Of a stretch of 64,000 bases of DNA, positions 8,155 to 17,585 are shown piece by piece. The notes beneath the pieces were generated by a model, which was not told where the DNA came from, did not search any database, and saw only the letters and a program-made list of their open reading frames with translations. Made by a program: the position numbers and the translations under genes. Origin of the DNA: Ignavibacteria bacterium (lineage in GTDB: Bacteria; Bacteroidota; Ignavibacteria; Ignavibacteriales; Ignavibacteriaceae); assembly GCA_017302895.1 (NCBI GenBank), contig JAFLBV010000001.1, positions 1,426,001-1,490,000 of the forward strand. Direction: 5' to 3'. How positions within the stretch are numbered: the stretch's first letter is position 1; each line of letters starts with the position of its first letter.

Positions 8155-9132
8155 TTATATCAGGTTATTCGCAGTTAGCCAGTCATCGTTATATACGGTG
8201 GAGAGATACTTATAGCCTGAGTCGCAGATGACGGTACAGATGACTGAGGGCTCCTTCAGTTGTTTTGCGAGTGACAAGACACCGAAAATGTTCGCACCCG
8301 ATGACCCACCGGATAAAATTCCCTCTTCAGCCACGAGCAGAAAAGTATATTCTATAGCCTGCTTATCGGTCACCTGAATCATGTCATCGAGTACATGGAG
8401 CTGGGCGGTTTGAATAAGAAACTCGTCACCAAGGCCTTCGATGAGGTATCGGGAGGGAGTCCCGATTTTTTTGGTTTTAAAGTATTCATAAAATATTGAA
8501 CCGACTGGATCGACGCCCACAACCTTTATGTCGGGATTTTTCTCTTTCAGATATCTTCCGGCACCTGTGCATGTTCCACCAGTTCCCACACCTGCAACGA
8601 AATAGTCGATTCTTCCGTTCATTTGCTGCCAGATTTCGGGACCGGTTGACATATAGTGAGCCTCATTGTTGTCAAGGTTGTTGTGTTGATCGATATAAAA
8701 AACATTTGGGTCTTCAGAAGCGAGTTTTGCAGCGAAATTGTTGTATGACTCCGGATGTTCAGGGGGAAGGGATGCATCTACTTTAATTACATCCACACCC
8801 ATGATTTCGAGCATTTTAATTTTTTCTTTTGAAGTGGTGTTTCTGATAACGATCTTTAATTTGTAGCCTTTCTGTTTGCAGACGATCGCCAGCCCCATCG
8901 CAGTATTTCCCGAGGAGTTTTCGATTATCGTGTCTCCCGGTTTAATTTTTCCCTCTTTTTCCGCTTTTTCGATCATGTACATCGCGATGCGGTCTTTGAT
9001 GCTGCCGCCTGGATTCATGAACTCAAGTTTGGCCCACACTTCATGATTTGTGAGTTTTGAAATATTCTCCAGCTTGACACACGGGGTTCTGCCAATGGCT
9101 TTCAGGAGGTTGAGATTAGAATTAAATGTCAT
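8155..9132 (-). CDS. PLP-dependent cystathionine beta-synthase / cysteine synthase family enzyme
   Basis: 325 residues, a fold-type II PLP enzyme. The PLP lysine is in MNPGGSIKDRIA (about residue 45), the substrate loop is ENSSGNTAMGLA, the phosphate loop is GVGTGGTCTG, and the C-terminus reads GGSSGAN then CDSGYKYLSTVYNDDWL. The end resembles the catalytic core of cystathionine beta-synthases (S.YLS..NDDWM) more than CysK, whose tail differs. It lacks the regulatory CBS pair. With metK and ahcY nearby, conversion of homocysteine towards cystathionine is a reasonable inference; O-acetylserine sulfhydrylase activity cannot be excluded. No start conflict: ATG at 9132. The SPOR-like gene ends upstream 17 bases away. 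Confidence 0.85.
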   Translation of the reverse strand: MTFNSNLNLLKAIGRTPCVKLENISKLTNHEVWAKLEFMNPGGSIKDRIAMYMIEKAEKEGKIKPGDTIIENSSGNTAMGLAIVCKQKGYKLKIVIRNTTSKEKIKMLEIMGVDVIKVDASLPPEHPESYNNFAAKLASEDPNVFYIDQHNNLDNNEAHYMSTGPEIWQQMNGRIDYFVAGVGTGGTCTGAGRYLKEKNPDIKVVGVDPVGSIFYEYFKTKKIGTPSRYLIEGLGDEFLIQTAQLHVLDDMIQVTDKQAIEYTFLLVAEEGILSGGSSGANIFGVLSLAKQLKEPSVICTVICDSGYKYLSTVYNDDWLTANNLI

Positions 9133-9149
9133 GATTAAATCCGTTAAAA

Positions 9150-9995
9150 CTATTGATTACAATCTGTTGCGAGATCAAATGCGGCGATGTACCACTTTCC
9201 GTTTTCATACGCGAAATCGATCTCGAAACCTTGTGTGTTTATTGTTCTGAGGACAATTTTGCTTTCTGCAAGTCTCAATTTTTGAACTGAAGCATCATCC
9301 CAGTCATCGTATTCAAGAAGTGAATATTCCCAGCGGGAGATTCTGCTGTATGAACGCACACCCTGGACGAAGCACCCCTCCTTTGACCAGTCTCCTGTTT
9401 CACAATTGTAGGCGGGAACTTCACCAAATGTCATATTGTCAGGTTGCAGTTTGATTTGGTCATCAAAGTAGATGAAAATTCCGGTTGCAAAAATGTCCTC
9501 CAGATTTGTCGGTATGGAGTCGAGGTGGACAGGCAGAAAGGAGGACCCGGGATTAATCATTACATAGAATCCATATGCAGGATTGATGTATCTGTTGAGA
9601 CCTTGATAATCTTTGGTGTTGATCATCAGAGCAATGTTAGCGTAAATGCGTGAAAACTCTTCCTTGTCTATTTCAGGCATTTTGGTCATCAAAGCGGGTG
9701 GAACGGGAAGAACCCAAACATCTTTGTACTTCTCTTTTTGTCTGAGATCGTCCCAGAGATTTACTGCAGAATTCACATCATCAAAAAATCCTGTACATAC
9801 TCTGTAAACGATTCCCGATTTTAACTTAAAATCGAGGATTTCAGGGTTCAATCCATCATGTACTGCTTCTTCATATTTTTCAGTCAGTGCATTTCTGTTC
9901 GCATCCGAAGAAAGCACGACTACAAATCCCTGTGAGAATACTCCGGCCGGGAAGAGCATATAGAGAATAAAAAGGAACAGCGATGTTTTTTTCAA
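9150..9995 (-). CDS. secreted protein with SPOR-like N-terminal domain, otherwise unknown
   Basis: 281 residues. The N-terminus is a signal peptide (KKTSLFLFILYMLFPAGVFSQ). Residues 23-100 or so resemble a SPOR/sporulation-related repeat: GFVVVLSSDANRNALTEKY, then YRVCTGFFDDVNSAVNLWDDL and a final VWVLPV strand. The remaining 180 residues contain two cysteines and no motif I recognise; the last part (YENGKWYIAAFDLA) resembles the end of small NTF2-like domains in lipoproteins, a weak impression. It starts at TTG and shows no strong ribosome binding site. It is the upstream partner of the CBS-like gene on the same strand, separated by 17 bases, so the two are probably co-transcribed without an obvious functional link. 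Confidence 0.6.
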   Translation of the reverse strand: MKKTSLFLFILYMLFPAGVFSQGFVVVLSSDANRNALTEKYEEAVHDGLNPEILDFKLKSGIVYRVCTGFFDDVNSAVNLWDDLRQKEKYKDVWVLPVPPALMTKMPEIDKEEFSRIYANIALMINTKDYQGLNRYINPAYGFYVMINPGSSFLPVHLDSIPTNLEDIFATGIFIYFDDQIKLQPDNMTFGEVPAYNCETGDWSKEGCFVQGVRSYSRISRWEYSLLEYDDWDDASVQKLRLAESKIVLRTINTQGFEIDFAYENGKWYIAAFDLATDCNQ

Positions 9996-10102
9996 ACTTG
10001 GTAAATTCTTTTTTTTGAGTGTGCAATTTACAAAACAGGAGGGATTATATTCTTTAATCTGATCTGACTATCAGCGGCAGTTGCAAAATTTCCGACAATT
10101 CT

Positions 10103-10132
10103 ACCGGACGCACTATTTCAAGATATTCCGGT
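10103..10132. other. inverted repeat in the leader of the polysaccharide gene cluster
   Basis: ACCGGA at 10103-10108 pairs with TCCGGT at 10127-10132, separated by 18 bases. It lies in the 192-base gap between the divergent SPOR-like gene and the first glycosyltransferase. I see no matching promoter for either gene in this gap. It could be an operator or an RNA hairpin. Confidence 0.35.
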
Positions 10133-10199
10133 CCGACTTAAAGACTTCACGGAATTCAGTATATTTAAAGTTTACAAATAATTATTTTTGAAGAGAAAG

Positions 10200-11123
10200 A
10201 TGGCACAACCCCTTACCGTAGTTATCATGCTGAATTATAACGGGGCAAAAGACACGGTGGAATGTATTGAATCTGTGCAACGAATAGACTATGAAAACTA
10301 CAGAATTCTTATAGTTGACAATTGCTCAACTGATAATTCTGTCGAGGTTTTCAGAGAGAGGTTCCCTGCACTTGATCTTTATGTTACCGAAAAAAATCTA
10401 GGATATACGGGGGGAATAAACAGAGGATTCAGGGAGGCTTCCAAATTTGGACCTAAGTATATGCTGGTATTGAACAATGATACCATTGTTGAGCCAAATT
10501 TTCTCTCTGAACTTGTAAATGCGATGGAATCAGATCCGCAGGCAGCCGCAGCGGGAGGGCTCATACTTGCCGAACACGACAGAAAAACCATCTGGTTTGG
10601 AAATGGTAAAATGATAAAGTGGCGGGGACTTGCGATTCATTTAGACAAAGGGTTACCCGTAGAGAAGAAATCACACAATCAAGTAACAGAGACTGATTTC
10701 CTTACCGGTTGCATGATCCTTTTCAGAACCGATCATCTCGCAAAAGCCGGGTTGGAAGATGAAGATTTTTTCATGTACCTTGACGATATAGAATTTTCCG
10801 CGAGGTTGAAAAAATATGGTTTCAAGCTTTTATATCAACCTGCTGCGGTAATCTATCACAAAGTTTTAGGCGAAAGAGAGAGTCCTTTAAAACTTTATTA
10901 TTCAGTCAGGAACCGTTTTTTACTTAATAACAAGATGAACAGTGGTATCGTCCGTCTAATATCAGCAATCTATTTTTTTGCTGTGATATCGTTGAAAATA
11001 GTTGTCTGGTCTTTTACAAACAAACCTTTTGCAAAAGTAGCCCGGGCGGCGTTGAACGATTATTTCGCCCATAATCTGGGTTCTGGACGGGGACCCAACC
11101 TGACAGGAATTCTTGAAGGCTGA
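10200..11123 (+). CDS. GT2 family glycosyltransferase (rhamnosyltransferase-like)
   Basis: About 307 residues of a GT-A fold inverting glycosyltransferase. Motifs: VVIMLNYNGAKDTVEC, VDNCSTDNS with the nucleotide-binding Asp, ENLGYTGGINRG-like NLGYTGGINRG, the metal-binding LNNDT, and LDDIEFSARLKKYGF near residue 200. A C-terminal hydrophobic stretch (ISAIYFFAVISLKIVV) suggests membrane attachment. The sugar and acceptor are unknown. I take the ATG at 10200; the frame extends four codons to a TTG at 10188, and neither start has a convincing ribosome binding site. The next gene is a tandem paralogue starting four bases after the stop, so the two enzymes probably act in sequence on the same glycan. 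Confidence 0.85.
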   Translation: MAQPLTVVIMLNYNGAKDTVECIESVQRIDYENYRILIVDNCSTDNSVEVFRERFPALDLYVTEKNLGYTGGINRGFREASKFGPKYMLVLNNDTIVEPNFLSELVNAMESDPQAAAAGGLILAEHDRKTIWFGNGKMIKWRGLAIHLDKGLPVEKKSHNQVTETDFLTGCMILFRTDHLAKAGLEDEDFFMYLDDIEFSARLKKYGFKLLYQPAAVIYHKVLGERESPLKLYYSVRNRFLLNNKMNSGIVRLISAIYFFAVISLKIVVWSFTNKPFAKVARAALNDYFAHNLGSGRGPNLTGILEG

Positions 11124-11126
11124 CGA

Positions 11127-12062
11127 TTGAAAAAAGTATTTGCAGTAATTCTTAATTATAATGGATATGATGATACTCTGAATTGTCTGAAAAGTCTTCA
11201 AAGGGAAAACTACAAAGAGTTGTACCCTGTCATCGTTGACAACAACTCACCAGACGGCAGCGGCAAGAGGCTTTTTTCGGAAATTACCAGTCTGCCTGTG
11301 ATCCTGAACGAAGAGAACACGGGATATGCCGGAGGAATGAATACAGGTGCCCGATACGCTCTCTCCCATGGTGCCGATTTTGTTTTATATGTAAACAATG
11401 ATACCGAATTTGGGGATAATACAATTTCGGAGATGGTTAAAGTAGCAGAAAGGGATTCTGCCATCGGGATAGTATCTCCGAAGGTTCTCTACCTTGATGA
11501 GAGGGATAAAATATACTGTGCCGGCAGCCGTTACATTTTTTGGCGGTGTGGAAATGTTTCACTGGGGAAAGGAACAAAAGCTTCCGAAAACTGTAATTCA
11601 GAGATGGAAATAACACACGCAGAGGGGGCCTGTCTGCTGATAAAAAGAGAGGTTTTTGAGAAGTCTGGCTTCATGAGTGAGTTCTTTTTCATGTATTTTG
11701 AAGACCTTGAATACTCACTGAGGGTAAATAAAAAATTCAAAATTATGTTTACTCCCAACGCAGTGATGTATCATCAGTCGGGGGCAGGCAAATCATTTGA
11801 ACAGTACTCAAAACTGTACCATTATTACTTTACAAGGAACAGGTTCCTTATTTTCAGAGATCATAATCTCTTCGAAAAACTTTATGTGTTCCTTTATTCC
11901 ACGGCAATAACGATTCTGAAATCGCTTGCAATAATTAAAGGTGCCACGGAAAAAGGAAGAACTCTCAAAGCGATATGGAGTGGTTATTTTTCCGGACTCG
12001 CATATATGACAAAAATTTGGAAGCTTGACGAAAGCAGACCTTTAATAAACAAAAACCTGTAA
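11127..12062 (+). CDS. GT2 family glycosyltransferase, paralogue of the preceding gene
   Basis: 311 residues with the same layout as its neighbour: VILNYNGYDDTLNCL, VDNNSPDGSG, NTGYAGGMNTGA, VNNDT and YFEDLEYSLRVNKKF, then VMYHQSGAG and a hydrophobic C-terminal segment. It begins at TTG with GAAGG nine bases upstream, inside the end of the previous gene, so translation is coupled. Sequence identity to the first GT2 is moderate, enough to suggest duplication followed by change of specificity. Donor and acceptor sugars cannot be read. Confidence 0.85.
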   Translation: MKKVFAVILNYNGYDDTLNCLKSLQRENYKELYPVIVDNNSPDGSGKRLFSEITSLPVILNEENTGYAGGMNTGARYALSHGADFVLYVNNDTEFGDNTISEMVKVAERDSAIGIVSPKVLYLDERDKIYCAGSRYIFWRCGNVSLGKGTKASENCNSEMEITHAEGACLLIKREVFEKSGFMSEFFFMYFEDLEYSLRVNKKFKIMFTPNAVMYHQSGAGKSFEQYSKLYHYYFTRNRFLIFRDHNLFEKLYVFLYSTAITILKSLAIIKGATEKGRTLKAIWSGYFSGLAYMTKIWKLDESRPLINKNL

Positions 12063-12073
12063 TATTAAGCAAA

Positions 12074-13477
12074 TTGAACAAAAAACAAGAAAAATTTCTA
12101 TTAATTGCTGCTGACTTTATAACGATTAATCTCGCCTGGGTAATATATTTTTATATCCGGAACGAGTCGGGGATGTTTGCACAATTTACAGAGCCCGGAT
12201 TTCTAATACCGATGCTGGTGATATTTTTCTACTGGTTTATGCTCTTTGTATTTTTCGGAATGTACAGGACATGGTTTGCACTCTCACGATTCGATGAGAT
12301 ATTCACACTCGTAAAAACCACCTTCTGGGGGACATTCATCCTCTTTTTTGCGATTTTTATTGACGATTCGGGGACGGGCGAGAATACAGGGAACAGATTC
12401 CTGATATTTATCTATTGGGGACTTATGGTTTCGTTGACCGTAACCGGACGCCTTCTCCTCAGATCGATTCAAAGGAAATTGTTGATTCAAGGTATTGGCA
12501 GGAAGAAGGCTCTTATAGTCGGATTCAATGAGCGGGCAATGGAGATACATGACCAGATTAATTCTCATCCTGCACTCGGACTCGACATAACAGGTTATGT
12601 TGCCATAAAGGAAGAGAATATTGGTAAGGAGTATAACGGGGTTTCGGTTGTAGGAAGGGTGAATGAGATTGAGGATATTATTGACCGCCTCGGAATAAAA
12701 GAGGTGATCCTTTCGGTGAGCAGGAACCACGATGACCTGCTAATAGAGATAATTTCCCGTTGTGAGACCAAGGAAGTAAGGCTGAAAATCATTCCTGATC
12801 TTTACGAAATTCTAAGTGGTCAGGCAAAAACGATGCAGCTTTACGGATTTCCACTTATTGACATTAATCCGCAGTTAATGTCTGAATGGGAGAGGGGAGC
12901 AAAAAGGGTGATAGATGTTGTTGTTTCATTTATCATTTTACTGTTGGCTTCCCCGATAATTCTCGCAGCGGCGGTTGCGATTAAAATTGACAGCAAAGGA
13001 CCCGTTATCTATAAACAGGAAAGAAGCGGGTTGAATGGAAAAGTTTTCAAGGTTTACAAGTTCCGTTCGATGTATCAGGATGCTGAAAAGAGGACGGGAC
13101 CCGTCTGGTCGCAAAAAGATGATCCCAGAATTACCCGTGTGGGGAAATTCATAAGGCGGGTTAGAATAGATGAGCTGCCACAGATATGGAATGTTTTTAA
13201 GGGGGAAATGAGCCTTGTTGGTCCCCGTCCCGAAAGACCGTTTTTTGTTGAACAACTGGCAAAAGAGATACCTTATTATAAAAGGCGACTGAGGGTGAGA
13301 CCCGGAATTACAGGGTGGGCTCAGGTAAAACATAAATATGATGAAAATATTGAAGATGTGAAGACAAAGCTTCAGTTCGATCTTTTTTACATTGAGAACA
13401 TGTCGCTAAAAACAGATATTAAAATATTGTTCCGGACAGTTTTTGTAGTACTGTTCGGAAAAGGACATTACGATTAA
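12074..13477 (+). CDS. polyprenyl glycosylphosphotransferase (WcaJ/WbaP-type initiating sugar-phosphate transferase)
   Basis: 467 residues. The N-terminal half has four to five membrane helices ([14 protein letters not shown] onward), then a Rossmann-like CoA_binding_3 domain ([17 protein letters not shown]) and the C-terminal bacterial sugar transferase domain after helix [19 protein letters not shown]. Catalytic landmarks are all present: [42 protein letters not shown] and [10 protein letters not shown]. It transfers a sugar-1-phosphate from a nucleotide sugar to undecaprenyl phosphate, starting glycan assembly on the membrane. It starts at TTG. It sits between GT2 enzymes that would extend the primed lipid, and a catalytically broken relative is fused to the GT2 at 14234. 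Confidence 0.92.
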   Translation: MNKKQEKFLLIAADFITINLAWVIYFYIRNESGMFAQFTEPGFLIPMLVIFFYWFMLFVFFGMYRTWFALSRFDEIFTLVKTTFWGTFILFFAIFIDDSGTGENTGNRFLIFIYWGLMVSLTVTGRLLLRSIQRKLLIQGIGRKKALIVGFNERAMEIHDQINSHPALGLDITGYVAIKEENIGKEYNGVSVVGRVNEIEDIIDRLGIKEVILSVSRNHDDLLIEIISRCETKEVRLKIIPDLYEILSGQAKTMQLYGFPLIDINPQLMSEWERGAKRVIDVVVSFIILLLASPIILAAAVAIKIDSKGPVIYKQERSGLNGKVFKVYKFRSMYQDAEKRTGPVWSQKDDPRITRVGKFIRRVRIDELPQIWNVFKGEMSLVGPRPERPFFVEQLAKEIPYYKRRLRVRPGITGWAQVKHKYDENIEDVKTKLQFDLFYIENMSLKTDIKILFRTVFVVLFGKGHYD

Positions 13478-13486
13478 TCCCGAAAC

Positions 13487-14221
13487 ATGGAAAGTGGTAT
13501 GGATAAAAAAACATTAATAATAGTGCCTACCTACAATGAGATGGATAATATCCAAAAACTCATTCCCGTGCTGTTTGAGCTTGGAATAGAGGGTCTGGAT
13601 GTTCTTGTGGTCGATGATAATTCACCGGATGGTACGGGTGACTATGTGGAGAAACTGTCCCAAAAGGATGAACGGATACACATCCTCCGACGACCGGGTA
13701 AAATGGGCTTGGGTACCGCTTATTGCGACGGTTTCAAATATGCAATCAATAACGGTTATGATTTCGTTTTTGAAATGGATGCCGATTTCTCTCATGATCC
13801 GAAGGTTGTTCCAAAGTTTCTGGAAAAAATTGCTGATGCCGATCTCGTGATCGGAAGCAGATATCTTACCGGTGTGAATGTGATCAACTGGCCAATGAAA
13901 AGGCTGTTGTTGAGCTACTTTGCGAATTTTTATACTAGAGTTATAACAGGTCTGCCGATAAAAGATGCCACGGGTGGTTATAAGTGTTTTCGGGTTGAAG
14001 TACTTAAATCAATCAACCTTGACAACATAAAATCGAATGGATATGCCTTCCAGATAGAGATGAATTTCAAAGCGTGGAAAAAAGGTTTCCGGCTGGCTGA
14101 AATACCAATTATTTTCTTCGACCGTTTTCAGGGAACATCAAAAATGTCGAACAAGATAGTTAAGGAAGCAGTTTTCATGGTCTGGAAACTCAGACTTGGA
14201 AGTATTTTTGGCTCGTTGTAG
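13487..14221 (+). CDS. polyprenol-phosphate mannose/hexose synthase (Dpm1-like GT2)
   Basis: 244 residues. Motifs are those of dolichol-phosphate mannosyltransferase homologues: VPTYNEMDNIQKLIPVL, VDDNSPDGTGDYVE, MDADFSHDP, LVIGSRYLTG, DATGGYKCFR and NGYAFQIEMNFKAWKKGF, ending RFQGTSKMS. It lacks C-terminal membrane helices, so it is the soluble, short form. It would load a hexose onto polyprenyl phosphate, a donor used by GT-C enzymes such as the GT39-like protein at 2267. Two in-frame ATG codons (13487 and 13499) are both possible starts. Spacing to both neighbours is about ten bases. Confidence 0.9.
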   Translation: MESGMDKKTLIIVPTYNEMDNIQKLIPVLFELGIEGLDVLVVDDNSPDGTGDYVEKLSQKDERIHILRRPGKMGLGTAYCDGFKYAINNGYDFVFEMDADFSHDPKVVPKFLEKIADADLVIGSRYLTGVNVINWPMKRLLLSYFANFYTRVITGLPIKDATGGYKCFRVEVLKSINLDNIKSNGYAFQIEMNFKAWKKGFRLAEIPIIFFDRFQGTSKMSNKIVKEAVFMVWKLRLGSIFGSL

Positions 14222-14233
14222 GGCACGGTAGCT

Positions 14234-16219
14234 GTGATCGATCTGTCGATAATAATTGTTAACTACAATGTAAAGGAGTTCATTCAGAATCTCCTGGAAT
14301 CGATCAAAAGTGCTTCAAGGAATATAAGCACTGAAGTGATTGTAGTTGATAATGCATCTGATGACGGAAGTATCGAATTAATCAGGCAGAAGTATCCCGA
14401 AGTTACTTTGATAGAGAACAGCAGGAATCTCGGGTTTAGCAAAGCCAATAACCTCGGACTTAAAATTGCAAAAGGGAAATTCCTTCTTCTGTTGAATCCT
14501 GACACTTTGGTCAAGGAAGATACATTCGAAAAGATGATATCATTTTTTGAAGCAACTCCCGACGCCGGTATGGCGGGTTGTAAACTGCTCAACACCGATG
14601 GCACACTTCAACTTGCATGCAGACGCGGTTTCCCCGGTCCGTGGGCATCGTTCACAAAAGTGACCGGACTTTCTACTTTATTCCCCCGCAGCCCTCTTTT
14701 TGCCCGATACAATCTGACATATCTCGATGAGAACGAGACCTACGCGGTCGATGCCATTTCGGGTGCATTTATGATGATCAGGAGGGAAGTATATGAAAAA
14801 ATTGGCGGACTCGACGAAACATTTTTTATGTATGGTGAGGATCTCGATCTTTGTTACAGGGTGAACAAAGCCGGTTACAAAGTTTATTATGTTCATACTA
14901 CCGAAATCATCCATTATAAAGGTGAGAGCACCAAAAGAAGCAATCTGAACGAGGTGAAGGTCTTCTATGAGGCTATGCACATTTTCGTAAAGAAATATTA
15001 TGCAGGATCATTTTTTCTGCTTCTTTTCCTTCGTACTGCAATACTTGCAAGGGAGATGCTTGCATTTTTGGGGAAGAAAAAACTGGTTTTCGTTTCCGTT
15101 TTGATGGATTTGCTGTTTTACAATCTCACTATGTTCCTGGCTGTAAAGATTTATACAAATTACCGGGACTGGGAGTCTGGTATCCCCTCCTATGGAATAC
15201 CTGTAATTTATTCGATACCGGTTCTGGTGCATATTCTCACTTCGGCCGTGCTCTCGGTTTACAAAAAAGACCGCCTGTCGGTGTTACGGACTCTTGGAGC
15301 GGTGATAGCAGGGTTCTTTGTTATCACCTCACTCACTTTTTTCTTCAAGGATTATGCTTTTTCAAGAGGTGTAGTGCTTATTCTCTACTTTACACTTCCT
15401 TTTACCCTCGGCGGGTGGAGAATTTTTGCCAAATTGTGGTTTAAAGCCGGGGCATCAGGTGATATTTCTCTGAGGAAAAGGGCAGTTGTGGTCGGGACAG
15501 GTGAAGAAGCCATCAAACTCGCAAAAAAACTGCAGAAGAAGAAGGGTGAATATTCGCGTATTGCGGGGCTGATCGGGACAAAAAGGCTGCAAATCGGAGA
15601 GAGAATAGAAGGTTTTGAGGTAATCGGGAGTCTGGACAATATTATCAGGGTTATCAGGGAAAAGGGGATTGAAGAGGTCATTTTTACCACAGGGGAATTG
15701 AGTTACAATGCAATAATAGGAATTGTTGCTGCATGCCGAAAGGAAAATGTCGAGTTTCAAATCACCGGTGGTGAGAGTGATTTTATGGTGAGCAAATCTG
15801 AAGTTTCAATTTTGAACGAGATTCAACTTTTTGAGGTGAATTACAACATCGGGTTCCCTCTGCATAAAATAATAAAGAAATCCTTTGATATTCTCTTCTC
15901 ACTTTTTATCTTATTTTTCCTTTTTCCATTTCTTTTTGTCGTAAAAATGATTTCCGGGAGAGAAAGCCGGTTTTATACTTTCATAAAAGGGATGTGGAGG
16001 GTGTTGAAAGGTGAATGCAGTATTGTCGGACCGAAAGAAGAAGCCCCCAAAGGTGAACCCTGGCTTGGGAAAAAGGGATTGACCGGATTCTGGTATACAG
16101 ACATGGATGAAGATGAAGATTCTGCCAAATCGGATATTTTTTATGCAAAAAATCAAAATATCTGGCTTGATTTGGAAATAATAGGCAAGACTTTTAATAA
16201 ACTAATGAACGAACAGTAA
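14234..16219 (+). CDS. GT2 glycosyltransferase fused to a degenerate polyprenyl glycosylphosphotransferase
   Basis: 661 residues, unusually long for a GT2. Residues 1-240: complete GT2 domain ([47 protein letters not shown]). Residues 260-400: several membrane helices. Residues 412-540: Rossmann CoA_binding_3-like domain ([18 protein letters not shown]). Residues 545-661: a helix ([19 protein letters not shown]) and remnants of the bacterial sugar transferase domain. Compared with the intact enzyme at 12074, the part carrying YKQERSG, KFRSM and the RIDELPQ Asp-Glu pair is missing, while the later [11 protein letters not shown] and GLTGFW remain. The frame is open throughout, so this is not a recent frameshift. 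The start is GTG. Confidence 0.85.
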   Translation: MIDLSIIIVNYNVKEFIQNLLESIKSASRNISTEVIVVDNASDDGSIELIRQKYPEVTLIENSRNLGFSKANNLGLKIAKGKFLLLLNPDTLVKEDTFEKMISFFEATPDAGMAGCKLLNTDGTLQLACRRGFPGPWASFTKVTGLSTLFPRSPLFARYNLTYLDENETYAVDAISGAFMMIRREVYEKIGGLDETFFMYGEDLDLCYRVNKAGYKVYYVHTTEIIHYKGESTKRSNLNEVKVFYEAMHIFVKKYYAGSFFLLLFLRTAILAREMLAFLGKKKLVFVSVLMDLLFYNLTMFLAVKIYTNYRDWESGIPSYGIPVIYSIPVLVHILTSAVLSVYKKDRLSVLRTLGAVIAGFFVITSLTFFFKDYAFSRGVVLILYFTLPFTLGGWRIFAKLWFKAGASGDISLRKRAVVVGTGEEAIKLAKKLQKKKGEYSRIAGLIGTKRLQIGERIEGFEVIGSLDNIIRVIREKGIEEVIFTTGELSYNAIIGIVAACRKENVEFQITGGESDFMVSKSEVSILNEIQLFEVNYNIGFPLHKIIKKSFDILFSLFILFFLFPFLFVVKMISGRESRFYTFIKGMWRVLKGECSIVGPKEEAPKGEPWLGKKGLTGFWYTDMDEDEDSAKSDIFYAKNQNIWLDLEIIGKTFNKLMNEQ

Positions 16220-16220
16220 C

Positions 16221-17171
16221 ATGGCAAAGACAATTTTAGACTTTGAAAAACCGATAATTGAACTCGAAGAACGACTCGTCGAGATGAAAAAAGCTTCAGA
16301 CGGTCTCCAGATAGATGGGGAAATAGCGAAGATCGAGGACAAGGTAAAGCAACTGAAAGAGAACATCTACCACAGTCTTACCCGTTGGCAGAAGGTTCAA
16401 CTTGCCAGACACCCTGACAGACCATACACTCTTGACTACATCTACAACATGACCAGCAACTTCATGGAACTTCATGGTGACCGTACATTTGGTGATGACA
16501 AGGCCGTGGTTGGCGGATTCGCCATGATAGGTAATTTCAAGGTCATGATAATAGGTCAGCAAAAGGGAAGAGACACCAAAAGTAATCTTTACCGCAATTT
16601 TGGCATGCCGAATCCTGAAGGATACAGAAAAGCCCTTCGCCTGATGAAACTTGCAGAGAAATTTAACCTGCCGGTTGTTACACTTCTTGACACTCCGGGA
16701 GCATTTCCGGGTCTCGAAGCAGAAGAAAGAGGTCAGGCGGAAGCTATTGCCAGAAACCTTCTGGAGATGGCAAGACTGAAAGTGCCGATTGTTGTAGTCA
16801 TCATTGGTGAAGGAGCAAGCGGAGGCGCACTTGGTATGGGAGTTGGTGACAGAATCCTTATGCTGGAAAATGCGTGGTATTCAGTGATCAGTCCCGAGTC
16901 ATGTTCAAGCATCCTTTGGAGGAGCTGGGACTACAAGGAACAGGCAGCAGAGGCACTGAAGCTTACCGCACAGGATCTTCTTCCGCTGAAAGTAATTGAC
17001 CGAATCGTTCCCGAGCCGCTTGGTGGTGCTCACAAAGATCATCAGGAGATGGCGGAAATCCTTAAAGGGGTCATTACTGAAGAACTCGCAAATCTGGTTA
17101 AGATAAAACCTGATAAACTGGTTGAAAACAGAATTGAAAAATTCGCCGGAATTGGCTCTTTTCAGGAATAG
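16221..17171 (+). CDS. accA: acetyl-CoA carboxylase carboxyltransferase subunit alpha
   Basis: 316 residues, the usual length of AccA, which forms the carboxyltransferase with AccD and makes malonyl-CoA for fatty acid synthesis. Visible: an N-terminal coiled helix pair ([12 protein letters not shown]), [86 protein letters not shown] and [18 protein letters not shown]. The other subunits are not in this window. It starts two bases behind the fused GT2 gene and is followed by a thioesterase, so it is embedded in the polysaccharide run. Confidence 0.97.
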   Translation: MAKTILDFEKPIIELEERLVEMKKASDGLQIDGEIAKIEDKVKQLKENIYHSLTRWQKVQLARHPDRPYTLDYIYNMTSNFMELHGDRTFGDDKAVVGGFAMIGNFKVMIIGQQKGRDTKSNLYRNFGMPNPEGYRKALRLMKLAEKFNLPVVTLLDTPGAFPGLEAEERGQAEAIARNLLEMARLKVPIVVVIIGEGASGGALGMGVGDRILMLENAWYSVISPESCSSILWRSWDYKEQAAEALKLTAQDLLPLKVIDRIVPEPLGGAHKDHQEMAEILKGVITEELANLVKIKPDKLVENRIEKFAGIGSFQE

Positions 17172-17174
17172 CGG

Positions 17175-17582
17175 ATGGTGAAGTTCGTAACGACTGTAAG
17201 AATCAGGTATGCTGATACCGATCAGATGAAATTTGTCTATAACGGCAAATATCTTGAATTTTTTGAAGTTGGCAGAACAGAATTGATTCGTGACATGGGA
17301 ATGTCATACAAGAAGATGGAAGAGGCGGGCTTTATGCTTCCGCTTTACGACACATATATCAGGTTTCACTCGCCTGCATATTACGATGAGATAATTGAAA
17401 TTGAGTCGTCAATGAGCAGCAAACCGTTGGCAAAATTGAAAATTGATTATACAATAAGAGTGGGTGAGAGGCTTATTGCCACGGGTTACACCCAGCATGC
17501 GTTTGTAAGTGTGGCTACCGGAAAACCCGTAAGGTCACCGGAACTGTTTAATAAACTGATCGACAAATATTTTAAGGACTGA
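17175..17582 (+). CDS. acyl-CoA thioesterase, YbgC/4HBT hot-dog family
   Basis: 135 residues, a single hot-dog domain. The signature RIRYADTDQMKFVYNGKYLEFFEVGR holds the catalytic Asp in the DTDQ position and the central helix. The strands PLYDTYIRFHSPAYYDEIIEIE and GYTQHAFVSVATGKPVR complete the fold. Such enzymes hydrolyse short acyl-CoA thioesters; some members act with the Tol-Pal system, but no tol genes are here. It lies three bases after accA and directly before nadC, with its stop at 17580-17582. Confidence 0.85.
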   Translation: MVKFVTTVRIRYADTDQMKFVYNGKYLEFFEVGRTELIRDMGMSYKKMEEAGFMLPLYDTYIRFHSPAYYDEIIEIESSMSSKPLAKLKIDYTIRVGERLIATGYTQHAFVSVATGKPVRSPELFNKLIDKYFKD

Positions 17583-17585
17583 TAT

